A stretch of DNA of 64,000 nt from Sphingobacterium composti (GCF_009829075.1 NZ_WUQZ01000014.1:1-64000), one strand, 5' to 3'. Numbered from the stretch's first letter, positions 8,390 through 18,749 are shown. Made by a program: numbers and translations. The notes: generated by a model from the letters alone, not told the origin.

Positions 8390-11359
8390 ATGAAAAGAAA
8401 AATACCATTATTCAATGTAATTGTATTACTGTTATTGGTAATACATGCGCAATCTGTTTATGCACAACAACTCCGATTAATCAAGGGAAGAATAGTAGAT
8501 GCAGATAATCAATCTGCGATCGTAGGAGCAACTGTTGCAACAAAAGATGGGTCCATAAAAACTTCATCAAACAGCAATGGTTTGTTTGAAATCAATGTAC
8601 CTGATAATGCTGAAATACATGTCACTTCGTTAAATTATGAACCATATATTTTCAGCGCTAAGGAATCCAACATTACGATATCCTTAATCCAACAAGTCAA
8701 TAATTTGGAAGATATTGTAGTGATTGGCTACGGTAGTGTGAAAAGAAAAGATGTGACAACAGCTATTTCTTCCGTATCGATGAAGGATATGGAGAAAAGA
8801 CCCATTGTTAATGTAGGTCAAGCGATACAAGGTAAAGCAGCAGGTGTGTCTGTAACACAACCTAGCGGTGCACCTGGAGGCGAAATGTCAATTCGCGTGC
8901 GAGGAACTACATCTTTCAATGCGAGCAATTCGCCTTTGTATGTTGTAGATGGAGTTCCTGTAGACAACATTAAGTTTTTAGCTCCAAATGATATTCAGGA
9001 TATTCAAATATTGAAGGACGCTTCTTCTGCCGCGATATATGGGTCTAGAGCAGCTAATGGTGTAATACTCATTACGACAAAATCAGGGAATTCTGGAGTA
9101 GCAAAGATTGGGGTTAATGCGCAATATACGTCTAACGTCGTAAGCAATTCTTTTCAAGTATTGAATACAGAACAATATAAAGAGTTACAAGATGAAATAG
9201 GACTTGTTAATCTTCCGAATGGATTGAAAGATAATACGGATTGGTTTAAGGAGGCTTACAATACAGGTATTCAACAAAATTACCAATTGTCTATTTCGGA
9301 TGGTACCGAAAAGCTTAAATATTATTTATCGGCTGGTTATGTAGGTGATGATGGTATTTTAGAAAGTTCGTATTTCAAACGCTACCATTTCAGAGGAAAT
9401 ATAGACAACCAAGTACGTGACTGGCTTAAGATTTCTGCAAATATCAATTATTCGGATTATAACGATAATGGCATTATTTCGGGTACAGGAGCTAATCGTG
9501 GCGGGGTAGTATTATCTGTTATCAATACGCCTGTGTACGCACCCATATGGGATCCACAAAATCCCAATCAGTATTACAACAACTTCTATGGAATCGGTAA
9601 TATTACCAGTCCACTAGAGAACTTGAGTCGTGGAAAGTACAATAAGAATAGAGAAAATAGATTGTTAGCTTCTGGTAATGCGTTAATCAGCTTTACAGAG
9701 AATCTAAACTTCAAAACAGCACTGACACTGGATCGTAGAAATGGCTTAAATACCACATTCTTAGATCCTATCACATCTGTTTGGGGACGAAGCCAATACG
9801 GAACAGCATCAGACTCTAGAAATATGAATACATTGATTGTGTGGGATAATACGTTGAATTATACCAAACAATATGACAAACATAATGTGGATTTCATGCT
9901 GGGTAATTCGTGGACTGATTCAAAATACACGAATAGTTATATCAATGGATCGCATTTCCGTAACGAACTTATTCAAACGTTGAATGCTGCAAATAAAATC
10001 TCTTGGAATGGCACAGGTAGCGGTGCATCTAACTGGGCAATCATGTCTTATTTCGCACGTGCTATGTATAATTATGATAGCAAATACCTTTTGACAGTCA
10101 ATATGCGTGCAGATGGTTCATCCAAATTGAGTCCATCTAACAGATGGGGGTACTTCCCTTCCTTATCCGCAGCTTGGAGACTATCTTCAGAATCTTTTAT
10201 GGAAGATCAGACTTGGGTTGACGACTTGAAAATTCGTGGTGGCTGGGGTCAGACAGGTAACCAATCCGGATTAGGCGATTATGCTTACTTGCAATTGTAC
10301 AATATCGAACGTTTTCAGTGGTTTCAAGTTGGATTTGAGAATGCTGTTCCAAACATTAGCCCAAGTAACCTTAGAACAAAAGATTTACGTTGGGAAACAA
10401 CTACACAATCCAATGTGGGTATTGATTTCGTTGGTCTAAATAACCGATTATCAGTGACATTAGATTATTACCACAAAAAAACCACCGATATGTTGATGTA
10501 TGCGACATTGCCTGACGGTCAGATTGCTAGTACTATTCGTAGAAATGAAGGCGAAATGACCAACAACGGTTTTGAAGCAACTCTTGGTACCAAGAACATC
10601 CGCAAGGCATTAACATGGGATACGGATTTTAATATTTCTTTCAACAAAAATCGACTGGATAATTTAGAGCTTCAAAAGATATACTATGCTGCAAAAACTT
10701 CCGAAATAGTAAACGATTATGTGGTAAGAAATGAACCAGGACGGTCTCTAGGTGGATTTTATGGGTATATATCGGATGGTGTGAACCCTCAGACTGGTGA
10801 ATTGCTTTACAGAGATTTGAATAATGACGGTAAAATCTCTTCGTCTGATAGAACCTACATAGGAGACCCTAATCCTAAATTCACTTATGGCATGACCAAT
10901 AATTTCTCTTATAAGAATTTTGACTTAAGTGTATTTATTCAAGGGTCTTATGGCAACGACATTTACAACGCAAGTCGTATAGAAATGGAAGGTATGTATG
11001 ATGGTAAGAACCAAATCACTAAAGTACTTGACCGCTGGAAGATTCCTGGACAAATCACGGATGTGCCAAAAGCAGGTTATGACATCAAAAATTCTACCTA
11101 TTTCATCGAAGATGGTAGTTATTTACGATTGAAAAATATTTCATTGAGTTATAACATTACAACAGAAAAACTGAGAAGAATTGGTTTTTCGAAATTACAA
11201 CCTTATTTCTCTGCGAGCAACTTGTTGACTTGGACAAAATACACAGGTATGGATCCAGAAGTCAACCAATGGGGTAATAGTGGTAGTGTGCAAGGAATCG
11301 ATTGGGGTACTTATCCACATAGCCGTTCATTCGTAATAGGTATGAATCTTGAATTTTAA
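8390..11359 (+). CDS. SusC/RagA-type TonB-linked outer-membrane transporter
   Basis: A 989-residue TonB-dependent importer for oligosaccharides. In order: signal peptide (cleavage after VYAQ), carboxypeptidase-like regulatory domain (LIKGRIVDADNQSAIVGATV...), the TonB-box-like segment DIVVIGYGSVKRKDVTTAIS, a plug with the SusC signature SIRVRGTTSFNASNSPLYVVDG and ILKDASSAAIYGSRAANGVILITTK, then the 22-strand barrel, ending in a terminal strand SRSFVIGMNLEF. There is no extra N-terminal anti-sigma-interacting domain, so control by an ECF/anti-sigma pair is unlikely. It is followed 11 bases later by its SusD partner and by GH30 and surface-binding genes in one operon. Confidence 0.97.
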   Translation: MKRKIPLFNVIVLLLLVIHAQSVYAQQLRLIKGRIVDADNQSAIVGATVATKDGSIKTSSNSNGLFEINVPDNAEIHVTSLNYEPYIFSAKESNITISLIQQVNNLEDIVVIGYGSVKRKDVTTAISSVSMKDMEKRPIVNVGQAIQGKAAGVSVTQPSGAPGGEMSIRVRGTTSFNASNSPLYVVDGVPVDNIKFLAPNDIQDIQILKDASSAAIYGSRAANGVILITTKSGNSGVAKIGVNAQYTSNVVSNSFQVLNTEQYKELQDEIGLVNLPNGLKDNTDWFKEAYNTGIQQNYQLSISDGTEKLKYYLSAGYVGDDGILESSYFKRYHFRGNIDNQVRDWLKISANINYSDYNDNGIISGTGANRGGVVLSVINTPVYAPIWDPQNPNQYYNNFYGIGNITSPLENLSRGKYNKNRENRLLASGNALISFTENLNFKTALTLDRRNGLNTTFLDPITSVWGRSQYGTASDSRNMNTLIVWDNTLNYTKQYDKHNVDFMLGNSWTDSKYTNSYINGSHFRNELIQTLNAANKISWNGTGSGASNWAIMSYFARAMYNYDSKYLLTVNMRADGSSKLSPSNRWGYFPSLSAAWRLSSESFMEDQTWVDDLKIRGGWGQTGNQSGLGDYAYLQLYNIERFQWFQVGFENAVPNISPSNLRTKDLRWETTTQSNVGIDFVGLNNRLSVTLDYYHKKTTDMLMYATLPDGQIASTIRRNEGEMTNNGFEATLGTKNIRKALTWDTDFNISFNKNRLDNLELQKIYYAAKTSEIVNDYVVRNEPGRSLGGFYGYISDGVNPQTGELLYRDLNNDGKISSSDRTYIGDPNPKFTYGMTNNFSYKNFDLSVFIQGSYGNDIYNASRIEMEGMYDGKNQITKVLDRWKIPGQITDVPKAGYDIKNSTYFIEDGSYLRLKNISLSYNITTEKLRRIGFSKLQPYFSASNLLTWTKYTGMDPEVNQWGNSGSVQGIDWGTYPHSRSFVIGMNLEF

Positions 11360-11370
11360 ATGGTAAGAAC

Positions 11371-12891
11371 ATGAAAACATATTTTAGAACATTAACAACC
11401 TTGATACTCTCATGTGCTCTTACATGGTCTTGTTCACTAAATCGAGATCCATTGGATTCGTTTTCGGATGTCACAGAAGGCATTAACGAACAAGGTCAAA
11501 ATATAGTCTTTAAAGACAGAGCTGCGGTAGACAATTATTTAAACTCCCTCTATCAACAATTGAAAGATAGGCAAGAGCATTGGCATTTGGACTTGCTTTT
11601 GATTTCGGATGCGCATAGTGACAACGCCTACGCGGGCACGACAGGAGCTGAAGTTGTACCTTTTGAAAATAATTCGATAGAAGGCTCTAACTCTGTTATA
11701 GAGCGTGATTGGCAACGTTACTTGGAAGATATTGCACGTGCAAATCGACTTATAGTGTATATTGATAGTGTTGCAGATAATTCATTAAGTCCTGCACTCA
11801 TCAGCTCTTACAAAGCCCAAGCTAAAATTTTTAGAGCTTTGGTGTTATTTGATATGGTAAGAATTTATGGTTTTATACCAGTCGTAATGACTGTAGCACC
11901 TGATATCACATCTGAAAATGTATCGGAAGTGTATCCACAATATTTTCCAAAACAGAGTACAGAAGAAGAAGCTTATAAGCAGATCGAAGCTGACTTATTG
12001 GATGGATTAGCCAATGCACCCGACATTAATCCAACAGACAAAACTCGCTTTTCAAAATCTGTAGCAAAAGCATTATTGGCTAAGATCTACGCAGAAAAGC
12101 CTATTCAAGATTACGCTAAGGTCATTCAATACGCAGAGGCTTTGGCACAAGACGGATTTGATTTAAATCCGAGTTATGCCGATGTATATCAATTGACAGC
12201 AGACAATAAAGATTTATTGCAACGCAATACCAAAGAATCCATTCTAGAAGCACAGTTTTTCCCAGGTGCAGGAAACTGGGCAAGTTGGATGTTTGGCCGA
12301 GATCTCTCCAACTACGATGTGAATTTCACTTGGGCGAAATGGGTTACTCCTTCAAGAGATTTGATACAAGCATATCAAAATGAAGGTGATAATATCCGCA
12401 TGAACCAATCTATTGTGTATTACACGACTACTTGGAGCAATTATTATCCTTCATCGAATTATCCTTTTATGTTTAAGTTGAGATCAGGCATGAGCAGTAT
12501 TATCAAATTAAGGTATGCAGATATTTTATTGCTCAAAGCGGAAGCTTTAATCATGCAATCCAACCCAAATCTTACAGCTGCAGCGGATATCATTGACAAA
12601 GTGAGACAGCGTGTATCATTACCTAAGTTGACATCGGCTGATAAAGCAAACAAAGAAAGTATGCTGAAAGCATTGCTAAAAGAAAGAAGACTAGAATTAG
12701 CTTTTGAAGGCCAAAGATGGTTTGATCTTGTGCGATTGAATAAAGTGGAAGAAGTAATGAATGCAGTATATGCCAAAGATTCGGGACGTAAGCCTTTGGT
12801 TTATCCATTTAATGAATTTTCTTATAGACTTCCAATTCCACAATCGAAAATTGACCAAAATCCTAACCTAATACAAAACCCAGGTTATTAA
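11371..12891 (+). CDS. SusD/RagB-type glycan-binding lipoprotein
   Basis: The 506-residue surface lid of the SusC transporter. It has a lipoprotein signal with lipobox TWSC (Cys21). The SusD fold is recognisable from YLNSLYQQLKDR, the TPR-like helices (ARANRLIVYID, SYKAQAKIFRALVLFDMVRIYG), SKSVAKALLAKIYAEKP, and the C-terminal RagB block (KLRYADILLLKAEALIMQ, LKERRLELAFEGQRWFDLVRL, YPFNEFSYRLPIPQSKIDQNPNLIQNPGY, which is the usual ending). It would present oligosaccharides produced by the adjacent GH30 enzyme to SusC. Spacing of 11 bases to both neighbours supports co-transcription. Confidence 0.96.
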   Translation: MKTYFRTLTTLILSCALTWSCSLNRDPLDSFSDVTEGINEQGQNIVFKDRAAVDNYLNSLYQQLKDRQEHWHLDLLLISDAHSDNAYAGTTGAEVVPFENNSIEGSNSVIERDWQRYLEDIARANRLIVYIDSVADNSLSPALISSYKAQAKIFRALVLFDMVRIYGFIPVVMTVAPDITSENVSEVYPQYFPKQSTEEEAYKQIEADLLDGLANAPDINPTDKTRFSKSVAKALLAKIYAEKPIQDYAKVIQYAEALAQDGFDLNPSYADVYQLTADNKDLLQRNTKESILEAQFFPGAGNWASWMFGRDLSNYDVNFTWAKWVTPSRDLIQAYQNEGDNIRMNQSIVYYTTTWSNYYPSSNYPFMFKLRSGMSSIIKLRYADILLLKAEALIMQSNPNLTAAADIIDKVRQRVSLPKLTSADKANKESMLKALLKERRLELAFEGQRWFDLVRLNKVEEVMNAVYAKDSGRKPLVYPFNEFSYRLPIPQSKIDQNPNLIQNPGY

Positions 12892-12901
12892 AATAAATAT
12901 T

Positions 12902-14404
12902 ATGAAACGCTCAAATTATAAACATATGATGCAATTATTTCTTTTGTCTGTGATATTATCCTCGATAGGATGTCAACAAAACAGTTTTACACCTTCTGCT
13001 ACAAATGAAACCGGAGAAAAAGACAAGGGAGATGTAACACTATATGTCACCACAAACAATAGGGCATATGACTTGACTAAGTTGCATGTTGATTTTAGCT
13101 CAAAATTCAATATGTCTCCAAACACCATTCATATTGACAAAGACACTAAATTCCAATCAATAGAAGGCTTTGGCGCTGCTATTACAGGATCAACCTGTTA
13201 CAATTTGATGAAAATGTCAAAAGAAGACAGAACAATATTTCTTACGGAAACATTTTCTGATGAAAATGGATATGGCATGAGTTATGTTCGTATTTCGATT
13301 GGTTGTTCGGATTTTTCACTCAGTGAATATACAGTTTGGGACACACCAGGGAAAGAAAATTTTGGGTTGCAGTCAGAAGAAAGAAATTATGTTATCCCCG
13401 TATTAAAAGAAATATTAGCGATCAATCCAAAGTTGAAAATCATGGGTTCACCATGGACAGCACCTCGCTGGATGAAAGTAAACAACTTGACAAGCCTAGC
13501 TCCTCATAATTCTTGGACAAGTGGACAATTAAATCCAAAGCACTATCAAGATTATGGATGGTATTTCGTGCAATGGATTAAAGCTATGGAAAAAGAGGGA
13601 ATTCCTATTACTTCCGTTACCATTCAAAATGAACCTTTGAATCGTGGTAATTCGGCATCCATGTACATGACTTGGCAAGAGCAACAAAAGTTTATAAAAG
13701 AATCGTTAGGTCCACAATTGAAAAGTGCCAATTTAAACACTAAAATTTATGCTTTTGACCACAATTACAATTATGATAATATTGAAGACCAAAAGTCATA
13801 TCCGCTAAATATATACCAAGATCCTGCAGCCGCAGCCTATATTACTGGTGCAGCATACCATAATTATGGTGGGGATAAGTCTGAATTACTAAATATTCAT
13901 AATGCACGTCCTGATAAAGAATTGGTTTTTACAGAAACTTCTATTGGCGAATGGAACGATGGAAGAAATCTGCAAAAGCGTCTGACTGAAGATATGAAAG
14001 AAGTCGGTTTAGGGACGGTAAACAATTGGAGCAAAGCTGTCATTGTATGGAATCTAGTATTGGATACCGAGAAAGGTCCAAATCGCGATGGCGGATGTCA
14101 AACATGTTATGGAGCTGTGGATATCAACAGTAAAAATTACAAACACATTACCAGAAACTCACATTATTACGTGACTAGCCATCTTTCTTCGGTCGTAAAA
14201 TCTGGAGCTTATAGAGTGAATACCACCGGCTACAAAGTGGACGGTTTGGAATATGCGGCATTTCAAAATACAGACAATTCTCTGGCTTTTGTAGTTCTTA
14301 ATGACTTGAACGAAGCAAAGAAAGTGACTTTAAGTGATGGGAAAAATCATTTTTCTTATGAGATTCCAGCAAAATCAGTAGTTTCTTACAAATGGAAAAA
14401 CTAA
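12902..14404 (+). CDS. Glycoside hydrolase family 30 lipoprotein (probable endo-beta-1,6-glucanase)
   Basis: A 500-residue GH30 enzyme with lipobox SIGC (Cys24), so probably anchored at the cell surface. The (beta/alpha)8 barrel starts FQSIEGFGAAITGSTCYNL. The acid/base is Glu244 in VTIQNEPLNRG and the nucleophile is Glu345 in FTETSIGEW, with KIMGSPWTAPRWMK between. The C-terminal beta domain (GLEYAAFQNTDNSLAFVVLND...) is present. GH30 includes glucosylceramidases, xylanases and beta-1,6-glucanases. The gene order regulator-SusC-SusD-GH30-binding protein resembles the Bacteroides thetaiotaomicron fungal beta-1,6-glucan locus as I remember it, so subfamily GH30_3 is my best guess. No GH3 beta-glucosidase gene is nearby. 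Confidence 0.92.
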   Translation: MKRSNYKHMMQLFLLSVILSSIGCQQNSFTPSATNETGEKDKGDVTLYVTTNNRAYDLTKLHVDFSSKFNMSPNTIHIDKDTKFQSIEGFGAAITGSTCYNLMKMSKEDRTIFLTETFSDENGYGMSYVRISIGCSDFSLSEYTVWDTPGKENFGLQSEERNYVIPVLKEILAINPKLKIMGSPWTAPRWMKVNNLTSLAPHNSWTSGQLNPKHYQDYGWYFVQWIKAMEKEGIPITSVTIQNEPLNRGNSASMYMTWQEQQKFIKESLGPQLKSANLNTKIYAFDHNYNYDNIEDQKSYPLNIYQDPAAAAYITGAAYHNYGGDKSELLNIHNARPDKELVFTETSIGEWNDGRNLQKRLTEDMKEVGLGTVNNWSKAVIVWNLVLDTEKGPNRDGGCQTCYGAVDINSKNYKHITRNSHYYVTSHLSSVVKSGAYRVNTTGYKVDGLEYAAFQNTDNSLAFVVLNDLNEAKKVTLSDGKNHFSYEIPAKSVVSYKWKN

Positions 14405-14408
14405 CATC

Positions 14409-15749
14409 ATGAAGCAATTAACAAAGTATCTATATAGTATATTGGTGTTTCACACGCTTTTTTATTCCTGCAAGACGGAAAAAGAATACGAATACCAAAT
14501 AGGAAACCCTACCATATCAGTTAAAAACGAAGTAGCATCAGCCCTATTTGGGGATAGTTTAGCCTTTGATGTGGATGTTATGGATAGTGAAATTCCTCTT
14601 TCTACATTGAAAGTACAATTATTCTTCACAGACGATATGGTCTCAGAAACCACCATTCGTACAAAAGATAACGGTAACTATAAAGGCAAAATATTTATAC
14701 CTTATCTAAAGGATATACCAAAAGGAAGGGCAACTTTACGTTACGTTTTACAAAATATAAGTCAAAAAACCACTGTAAAGGAGATTGATTTACCATTAGC
14801 ACGCCCAGATTTCCCTTATTTGGATCTTATTACAAGTAATACCACGTACAAATTGCTTAAAGTTGCAGAGAATAAATATGCATTGACGCAAAACCTTCCG
14901 CATGCTGTAAAAGGTTATCTTAAAGCACCTAAAGTTGGTCCTTACGGCAATGAAATGATTTTTGGCTGGGTAAATAATGAAGTTCAATTAGGTAGTAATG
15001 CAGAAATACCATTTTCCTTTTCATCATCTACAACTTATACTATCGAATTCAACACCTTGACCTATGAAGCTGCTCCATTTATTATAGCTTACGCAGTTAA
15101 TGGAAGTATCTTCAATAGATTGAATGATAATCAATACAGTGCTGACATAAACCTCAATAAAGGGCAAGAGGTGAAAGTTGATGGTATTGAGAATTTTGAT
15201 GAATGGTGGATAGATCCTGATTATTTTACTAAAGATCAATCCGGAAAAATAACAAGCAATGTGATCAATGGAAAATACCGCATTATTGCAGACTTTAACC
15301 ACAAATATTTGAATGTGGAAGCTATGAACGGTAACAGTTTAGCTACACTAAATGCTGATGGAACAGGCGCTGTATGGATTATTGGCGATGGTATCGGAAA
15401 ACCTAGAGTATCTAATAATCATGTGGGCTGGAATACAGACAAGGCATTGTGTATGGCGCCTATTGGCAATAAACAATATCAAATTACTATCACAGGTAAT
15501 GTAACGGTGTATACCGATTACATCAACATCAAATTTTTCCATCAAAAAGGCTGGGGTGGAGAATTTAAACATGAACAAATTTCTACTGATAGTGATTTTA
15601 TATTCGTGGGTAATGGTACTAATGGCCGAGATTCTGGAAACTTAGGTTTATTAAGTGGTAAGCTCATTAATCAAGATGAATCCTACATACTTATAGTAGA
15701 CCTATCAACAGGTAATGACAAAGCAAAATTGCTAGTAACAAAGAAATAA
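14409..15749 (+). CDS. Surface glycan-binding lipoprotein (DUF5125/DUF5121-like, SusE-position)
   Basis: A 446-residue lipoprotein (lipobox FYSC, Cys21), last gene of the glycan locus, 4 bases after the GH30 stop. It looks like tandem beta-sandwich domains: an N-terminal Ig-like part (PTISVKNEVASALFGDSLAFDVDVMDS), then SusE/F-like repeats with GKYRIIADFNHKYLNVEAM, WIIGDGIGKPRV and MAPIGNKQYQITIT, where aromatic residues such as GWGGEF may touch sugar. In homologous loci the gene at this position encodes the surface glycan-binding protein, often labelled DUF5125/DUF5121. The function is inferred from position and fold, and there are no catalytic motifs. Confidence 0.8.
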   Translation: MKQLTKYLYSILVFHTLFYSCKTEKEYEYQIGNPTISVKNEVASALFGDSLAFDVDVMDSEIPLSTLKVQLFFTDDMVSETTIRTKDNGNYKGKIFIPYLKDIPKGRATLRYVLQNISQKTTVKEIDLPLARPDFPYLDLITSNTTYKLLKVAENKYALTQNLPHAVKGYLKAPKVGPYGNEMIFGWVNNEVQLGSNAEIPFSFSSSTTYTIEFNTLTYEAAPFIIAYAVNGSIFNRLNDNQYSADINLNKGQEVKVDGIENFDEWWIDPDYFTKDQSGKITSNVINGKYRIIADFNHKYLNVEAMNGNSLATLNADGTGAVWIIGDGIGKPRVSNNHVGWNTDKALCMAPIGNKQYQITITGNVTVYTDYINIKFFHQKGWGGEFKHEQISTDSDFIFVGNGTNGRDSGNLGLLSGKLINQDESYILIVDLSTGNDKAKLLVTKK

Positions 15750-15767
15750 TACTACCTATTTAAAACA

Positions 15768-15802
15768 AAGGCCATTGATCAAATTGATTAATGGCTTTTT
15801 TA
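15768..15802 (+). terminator. Terminator of the SusC/D-GH30 operon
   Basis: GGCCATTGATCAA pairs with TTGATTAATGGC (one wobble), followed by six T. It lies about 20 bases after the last gene of the glycan locus. Confidence 0.9.
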
Positions 15803-15892
15803 GTTAATAAATTTTGATCTCAAAAACTACTTAGAATAATTCTAAATTATATCTTTTTTATGTGTTTAAAGTCATTTTAATAAATGATTAGG

Positions 15893-15900
15893 TATTTTTG
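15893..15900 (+). promoter_or_regulatory. Candidate -7 promoter element for sdhC
   Basis: TATTTTTG fits the Bacteroidota -7 consensus TAnnTTTG, 27 bases upstream of the sdhC start codon, with AAAGGA as a possible ribosome-binding site just before the ATG. No convincing -33 TTTG was found at the expected spacing, so this remains tentative. Confidence 0.35.
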
Positions 15901-15927
15901 CAGGAAAAATTTAAACATTAAAGGATA

Positions 15928-16713
15928 ATGAGTAGTAAATCAAAGCCGCTATTTAGTTCTTCTCTAGGTAAGAAATTAATCATGAGCTTAACAGGACTAT
16001 TTTTATGTTCGTTCCTGGTAATCCACTTGATTGGTAACTTACAGTTGTTCCAGAATGACGAAGGCTATGCATTCAACAATTATGCGCATTTCATGACGAA
16101 TTTCGCTCCTATTAAAGTAGTTTCATACTTACTTTATGCATCTATTATCATTCACGCTGTCTACGCATTAATCTTAACAGCTAAGAACAAGGCTGCTAGA
16201 CCAATTGGGTACAACCAAACTGCAGGCAACGCGAACAGTAAGTGGAATTCACGCAACATGGGTATTTTAGGTACTATTATTTTAGTATTCTTAGCTACAC
16301 ACATGCAACACTTTTGGTTTCAATACAAATTCGGGACTACGCCTTATGTAGAGTACAACACGGAGATAGCTACTGGAAACCGTCAAATCATTGCTTCGGA
16401 AGAACTTCCTTCGAACTATGATGGTTACAAGATTTTTTCAAACAATGGTGTGGAAACTATCCAAACTAAAGATTTGTACAAACAAGTAGCTGTTACTTTC
16501 CAAAATCCATTAATCGTATTATTGTACTTGGTTGCTATGGCTGCATTGTCATTCCACTTAATTCACGGATTCCAATCAGCATTCCAAACAATAGGTTTCA
16601 ACCACAAAAGATATATTGGATTCGTAAAATCAGTAGGTATTTGGGTATTCGGTGTGATTATCCCTATTGCGTTCGCAGCAATGCCATTGTATTTCTTTTT
16701 CAAAGGTTTGTAA
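15928..16713 (+). CDS. sdhC: Succinate dehydrogenase/fumarate reductase cytochrome b subunit
   Basis: The 261-residue membrane anchor of the Bacteroidota-type complex II (cytochrome b558). Five transmembrane helices are visible: MSLTGLFLCSFLVIHLIGNL, VVSYLLYASIIIHAVYALIL, ILGTIILVFLATHMQHFWF, PLIVLLYLVAMAALSFHLIHG and VGIWVFGVIIPIAFAAMPLY. His residues in helices 1, 2, 3 and 4 are candidates for diheme ligation. It couples the SdhA/B flavin and iron-sulfur subunits to menaquinone. It is the first gene of sdhCAB, 21 bases before sdhA. Confidence 0.95.
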   Translation: MSSKSKPLFSSSLGKKLIMSLTGLFLCSFLVIHLIGNLQLFQNDEGYAFNNYAHFMTNFAPIKVVSYLLYASIIIHAVYALILTAKNKAARPIGYNQTAGNANSKWNSRNMGILGTIILVFLATHMQHFWFQYKFGTTPYVEYNTEIATGNRQIIASEELPSNYDGYKIFSNNGVETIQTKDLYKQVAVTFQNPLIVLLYLVAMAALSFHLIHGFQSAFQTIGFNHKRYIGFVKSVGIWVFGVIIPIAFAAMPLYFFFKGL

Positions 16714-16734
16714 TCTCTATTTAAAAATAAAGAT

Positions 16735-18669
16735 ATGTTAGATTCTAAAGTACCAGCAGGCCCATTAGCCGAGAAATGGTCAAAACATAAATTCAACATG
16801 AAGTTGGTGAATCCTGCCAACAAACGTAAATTTACTATTATCGTAGTAGGTACAGGATTAGCAGGTGCATCTGCAGCTGCTTCTTTAGCAGAATTAGGTT
16901 ACAATGTAAAAACATTTTGTTACCAAGATTCACCTCGTCGTGCACACTCTATCGCTGCACAAGGTGGTATCAACGCTGCTAAAAATTATCAAAATGACGG
17001 TGACTCAGTTTTCCGTTTATTCTACGATACAATTAAAGGTGGTGACTACCGCGCGCGTGAAGCAAACGTACACCGTCTAGCAGAAAACTCTGTAAATATC
17101 ATTGACCAATGTGTAGCACAAGGTGTTCCTTTCGCTCGTGAGTATGGTGGTTTGTTGGATAACCGTTCTTTCGGTGGTTCTCAAGTATCTCGTACATTCT
17201 ACGCACGTGGTCAGACTGGACAACAATTATTATTAGGTGCTTACTCTGCATTAAATCGCCAAATCCACAAAGGAAAAGTTAAATCTTACACTCGTCACGA
17301 GATGTTAGATTTAGTAAAAATTGACGGTCATGCGAGAGGTATCGTAACACGTGATTTAGTTACTGGTAAGATTGAAACTCACGAAGGTCACGCTGTATTA
17401 TTGTGTACAGGTGGTTACGGAAACGTATTCTTCTTATCAACTAATGCAATGGGTTGTAACGTAACAGCTTCTTGGAGAGCGCACAAACGTGGAGCTTTCT
17501 TCGCTAACCCTTGTTACACACAAATTCACCCTACTTGTATCCCTGTTACTGGTGACCACCAATCAAAATTAACGTTGATGTCGGAGTCATTACGTAATGA
17601 TGGTCGTGTATGGGTTCCTAAAACAAAAGAATTAGCTGAGAAACTTCGTAAAGGAGAATTGAAAGCTGCAGATATCAAAGAAGACGACAGAGATTATTTC
17701 TTAGAGCGTAAATACCCTTCATTCGGTAACTTAGTGCCTCGTGACGTGGCATCTCGTAACGCGAAAGAAATGGTGGATGATGGTCGTGGTGTTGGTAAGA
17801 CTGGTTTCGCTGTATTCTTGGATTTCCAAGATGCTATCAACCGTATGGGTGAAGATACTGTACGTGCGAAATACGGTAACTTATTCGACATGTACCACAA
17901 GATTACGGATGAGAATCCGTACAAACAACCAATGCGTATCTACCCTGCTGTTCACTATACAATGGGTGGTGTATGGGTTGATTACAACTTGATGACTACT
18001 GTACCTGGTTTATACTGTTTAGGTGAAGCAAACTTCTCTGACCACGGTGCTAACCGTCTAGGTGCTTCTGCATTAATGCAAGGTTTATCGGATGGTTACT
18101 TCGTAATTCCTTACACTGTAGGTGATTACTTAGCAAACTTAGGTAGCTTCGCTCCTGTAGATAAAAATCACCCTGCATTCGAGCAAACTCGTAAAGATGT
18201 TGAAGAACATGTAAACAAATTATTATCACTTCGTGGTACTAAAACTGTAGATGATATTCACAAAGAGTTAGGTCACATCATGTGGGAATACTGTGGTATG
18301 GCACGTACTGCTGAAGGCTTAACTAAAGCTAAAGGCTTAATTCAAGACTTGAAAAAAGAATTCTGGTCTAATGCCAATGTATTAGGCGAGAATGAAGAAA
18401 TGAACATGTCTTTAGAGAAAGCTGGTCGTGTAGCTGACTTCTTAGAATTAGGAGAATTAATGGTGGATGATGCTTTAAATCGTTCCGAGTCATGTGGTGG
18501 TCACTTCCGTTTGGAATCTCAGACTGAAGAAGGTGAAGCGAAACGTAATGACGAAGAATTTGCTTATGTAGCAGCTTGGGAGTACAAAGGTGAAGGTCAA
18601 CCAGAAGTTCTTCACAAAGAAGAATTGGTATTCGAAAATGTTAAGTTAACACAAAGAAGTTATAAATAG
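16735..18669 (+). CDS. sdhA: Succinate dehydrogenase/fumarate reductase flavoprotein subunit
   Basis: The 644-residue FAD subunit, which oxidises succinate to fumarate (or the reverse). The Rossmann motif is [20 protein letters not shown]. The covalent-FAD His lies in [15 protein letters not shown]. The active site shows [18 protein letters not shown] (catalytic Arg) and [11 protein letters not shown], with the second FAD contact [26 protein letters not shown] split across the fold. The length and the extra helices match the long Bacteroidota/epsilon-type FrdA/SdhA. Codon use is biased to GGT and CGT, unlike the AGA-rich glycan locus beside it, consistent with high expression. Confidence 0.97.
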   Translation: MLDSKVPAGPLAEKWSKHKFNMKLVNPANKRKFTIIVVGTGLAGASAAASLAELGYNVKTFCYQDSPRRAHSIAAQGGINAAKNYQNDGDSVFRLFYDTIKGGDYRAREANVHRLAENSVNIIDQCVAQGVPFAREYGGLLDNRSFGGSQVSRTFYARGQTGQQLLLGAYSALNRQIHKGKVKSYTRHEMLDLVKIDGHARGIVTRDLVTGKIETHEGHAVLLCTGGYGNVFFLSTNAMGCNVTASWRAHKRGAFFANPCYTQIHPTCIPVTGDHQSKLTLMSESLRNDGRVWVPKTKELAEKLRKGELKAADIKEDDRDYFLERKYPSFGNLVPRDVASRNAKEMVDDGRGVGKTGFAVFLDFQDAINRMGEDTVRAKYGNLFDMYHKITDENPYKQPMRIYPAVHYTMGGVWVDYNLMTTVPGLYCLGEANFSDHGANRLGASALMQGLSDGYFVIPYTVGDYLANLGSFAPVDKNHPAFEQTRKDVEEHVNKLLSLRGTKTVDDIHKELGHIMWEYCGMARTAEGLTKAKGLIQDLKKEFWSNANVLGENEEMNMSLEKAGRVADFLELGELMVDDALNRSESCGGHFRLESQTEEGEAKRNDEEFAYVAAWEYKGEGQPEVLHKEELVFENVKLTQRSYK

Positions 18670-18670
18670 A

Positions 18671-18739
18671 ATTGAGATATCAGATGTGAGATATTAGATT
18701 TATACTTTGTCTCACATCTTAACTCTCAACTCTCAAATC
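18671..18739. repeat. Intergenic GAGATxTGAGA-type inverted repeat between sdhA and sdhB
   Basis: The sdhA-sdhB gap of 80 bases is filled by short GAGA/CTCA words. AGATGTGAGA (18682-18691) faces TCTCACATCT (18710-18719) as a perfect 10-bp inverted repeat, then come CTCTCAACTCTCAAATC words. Related sequence occurs at 27133-27207 and 36376-36408. It may form an RNA hairpin inside the operon and so affect sdhB expression or mRNA ends. Confidence 0.6.
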
Positions 18740-18749
18740 ATATATAGAT

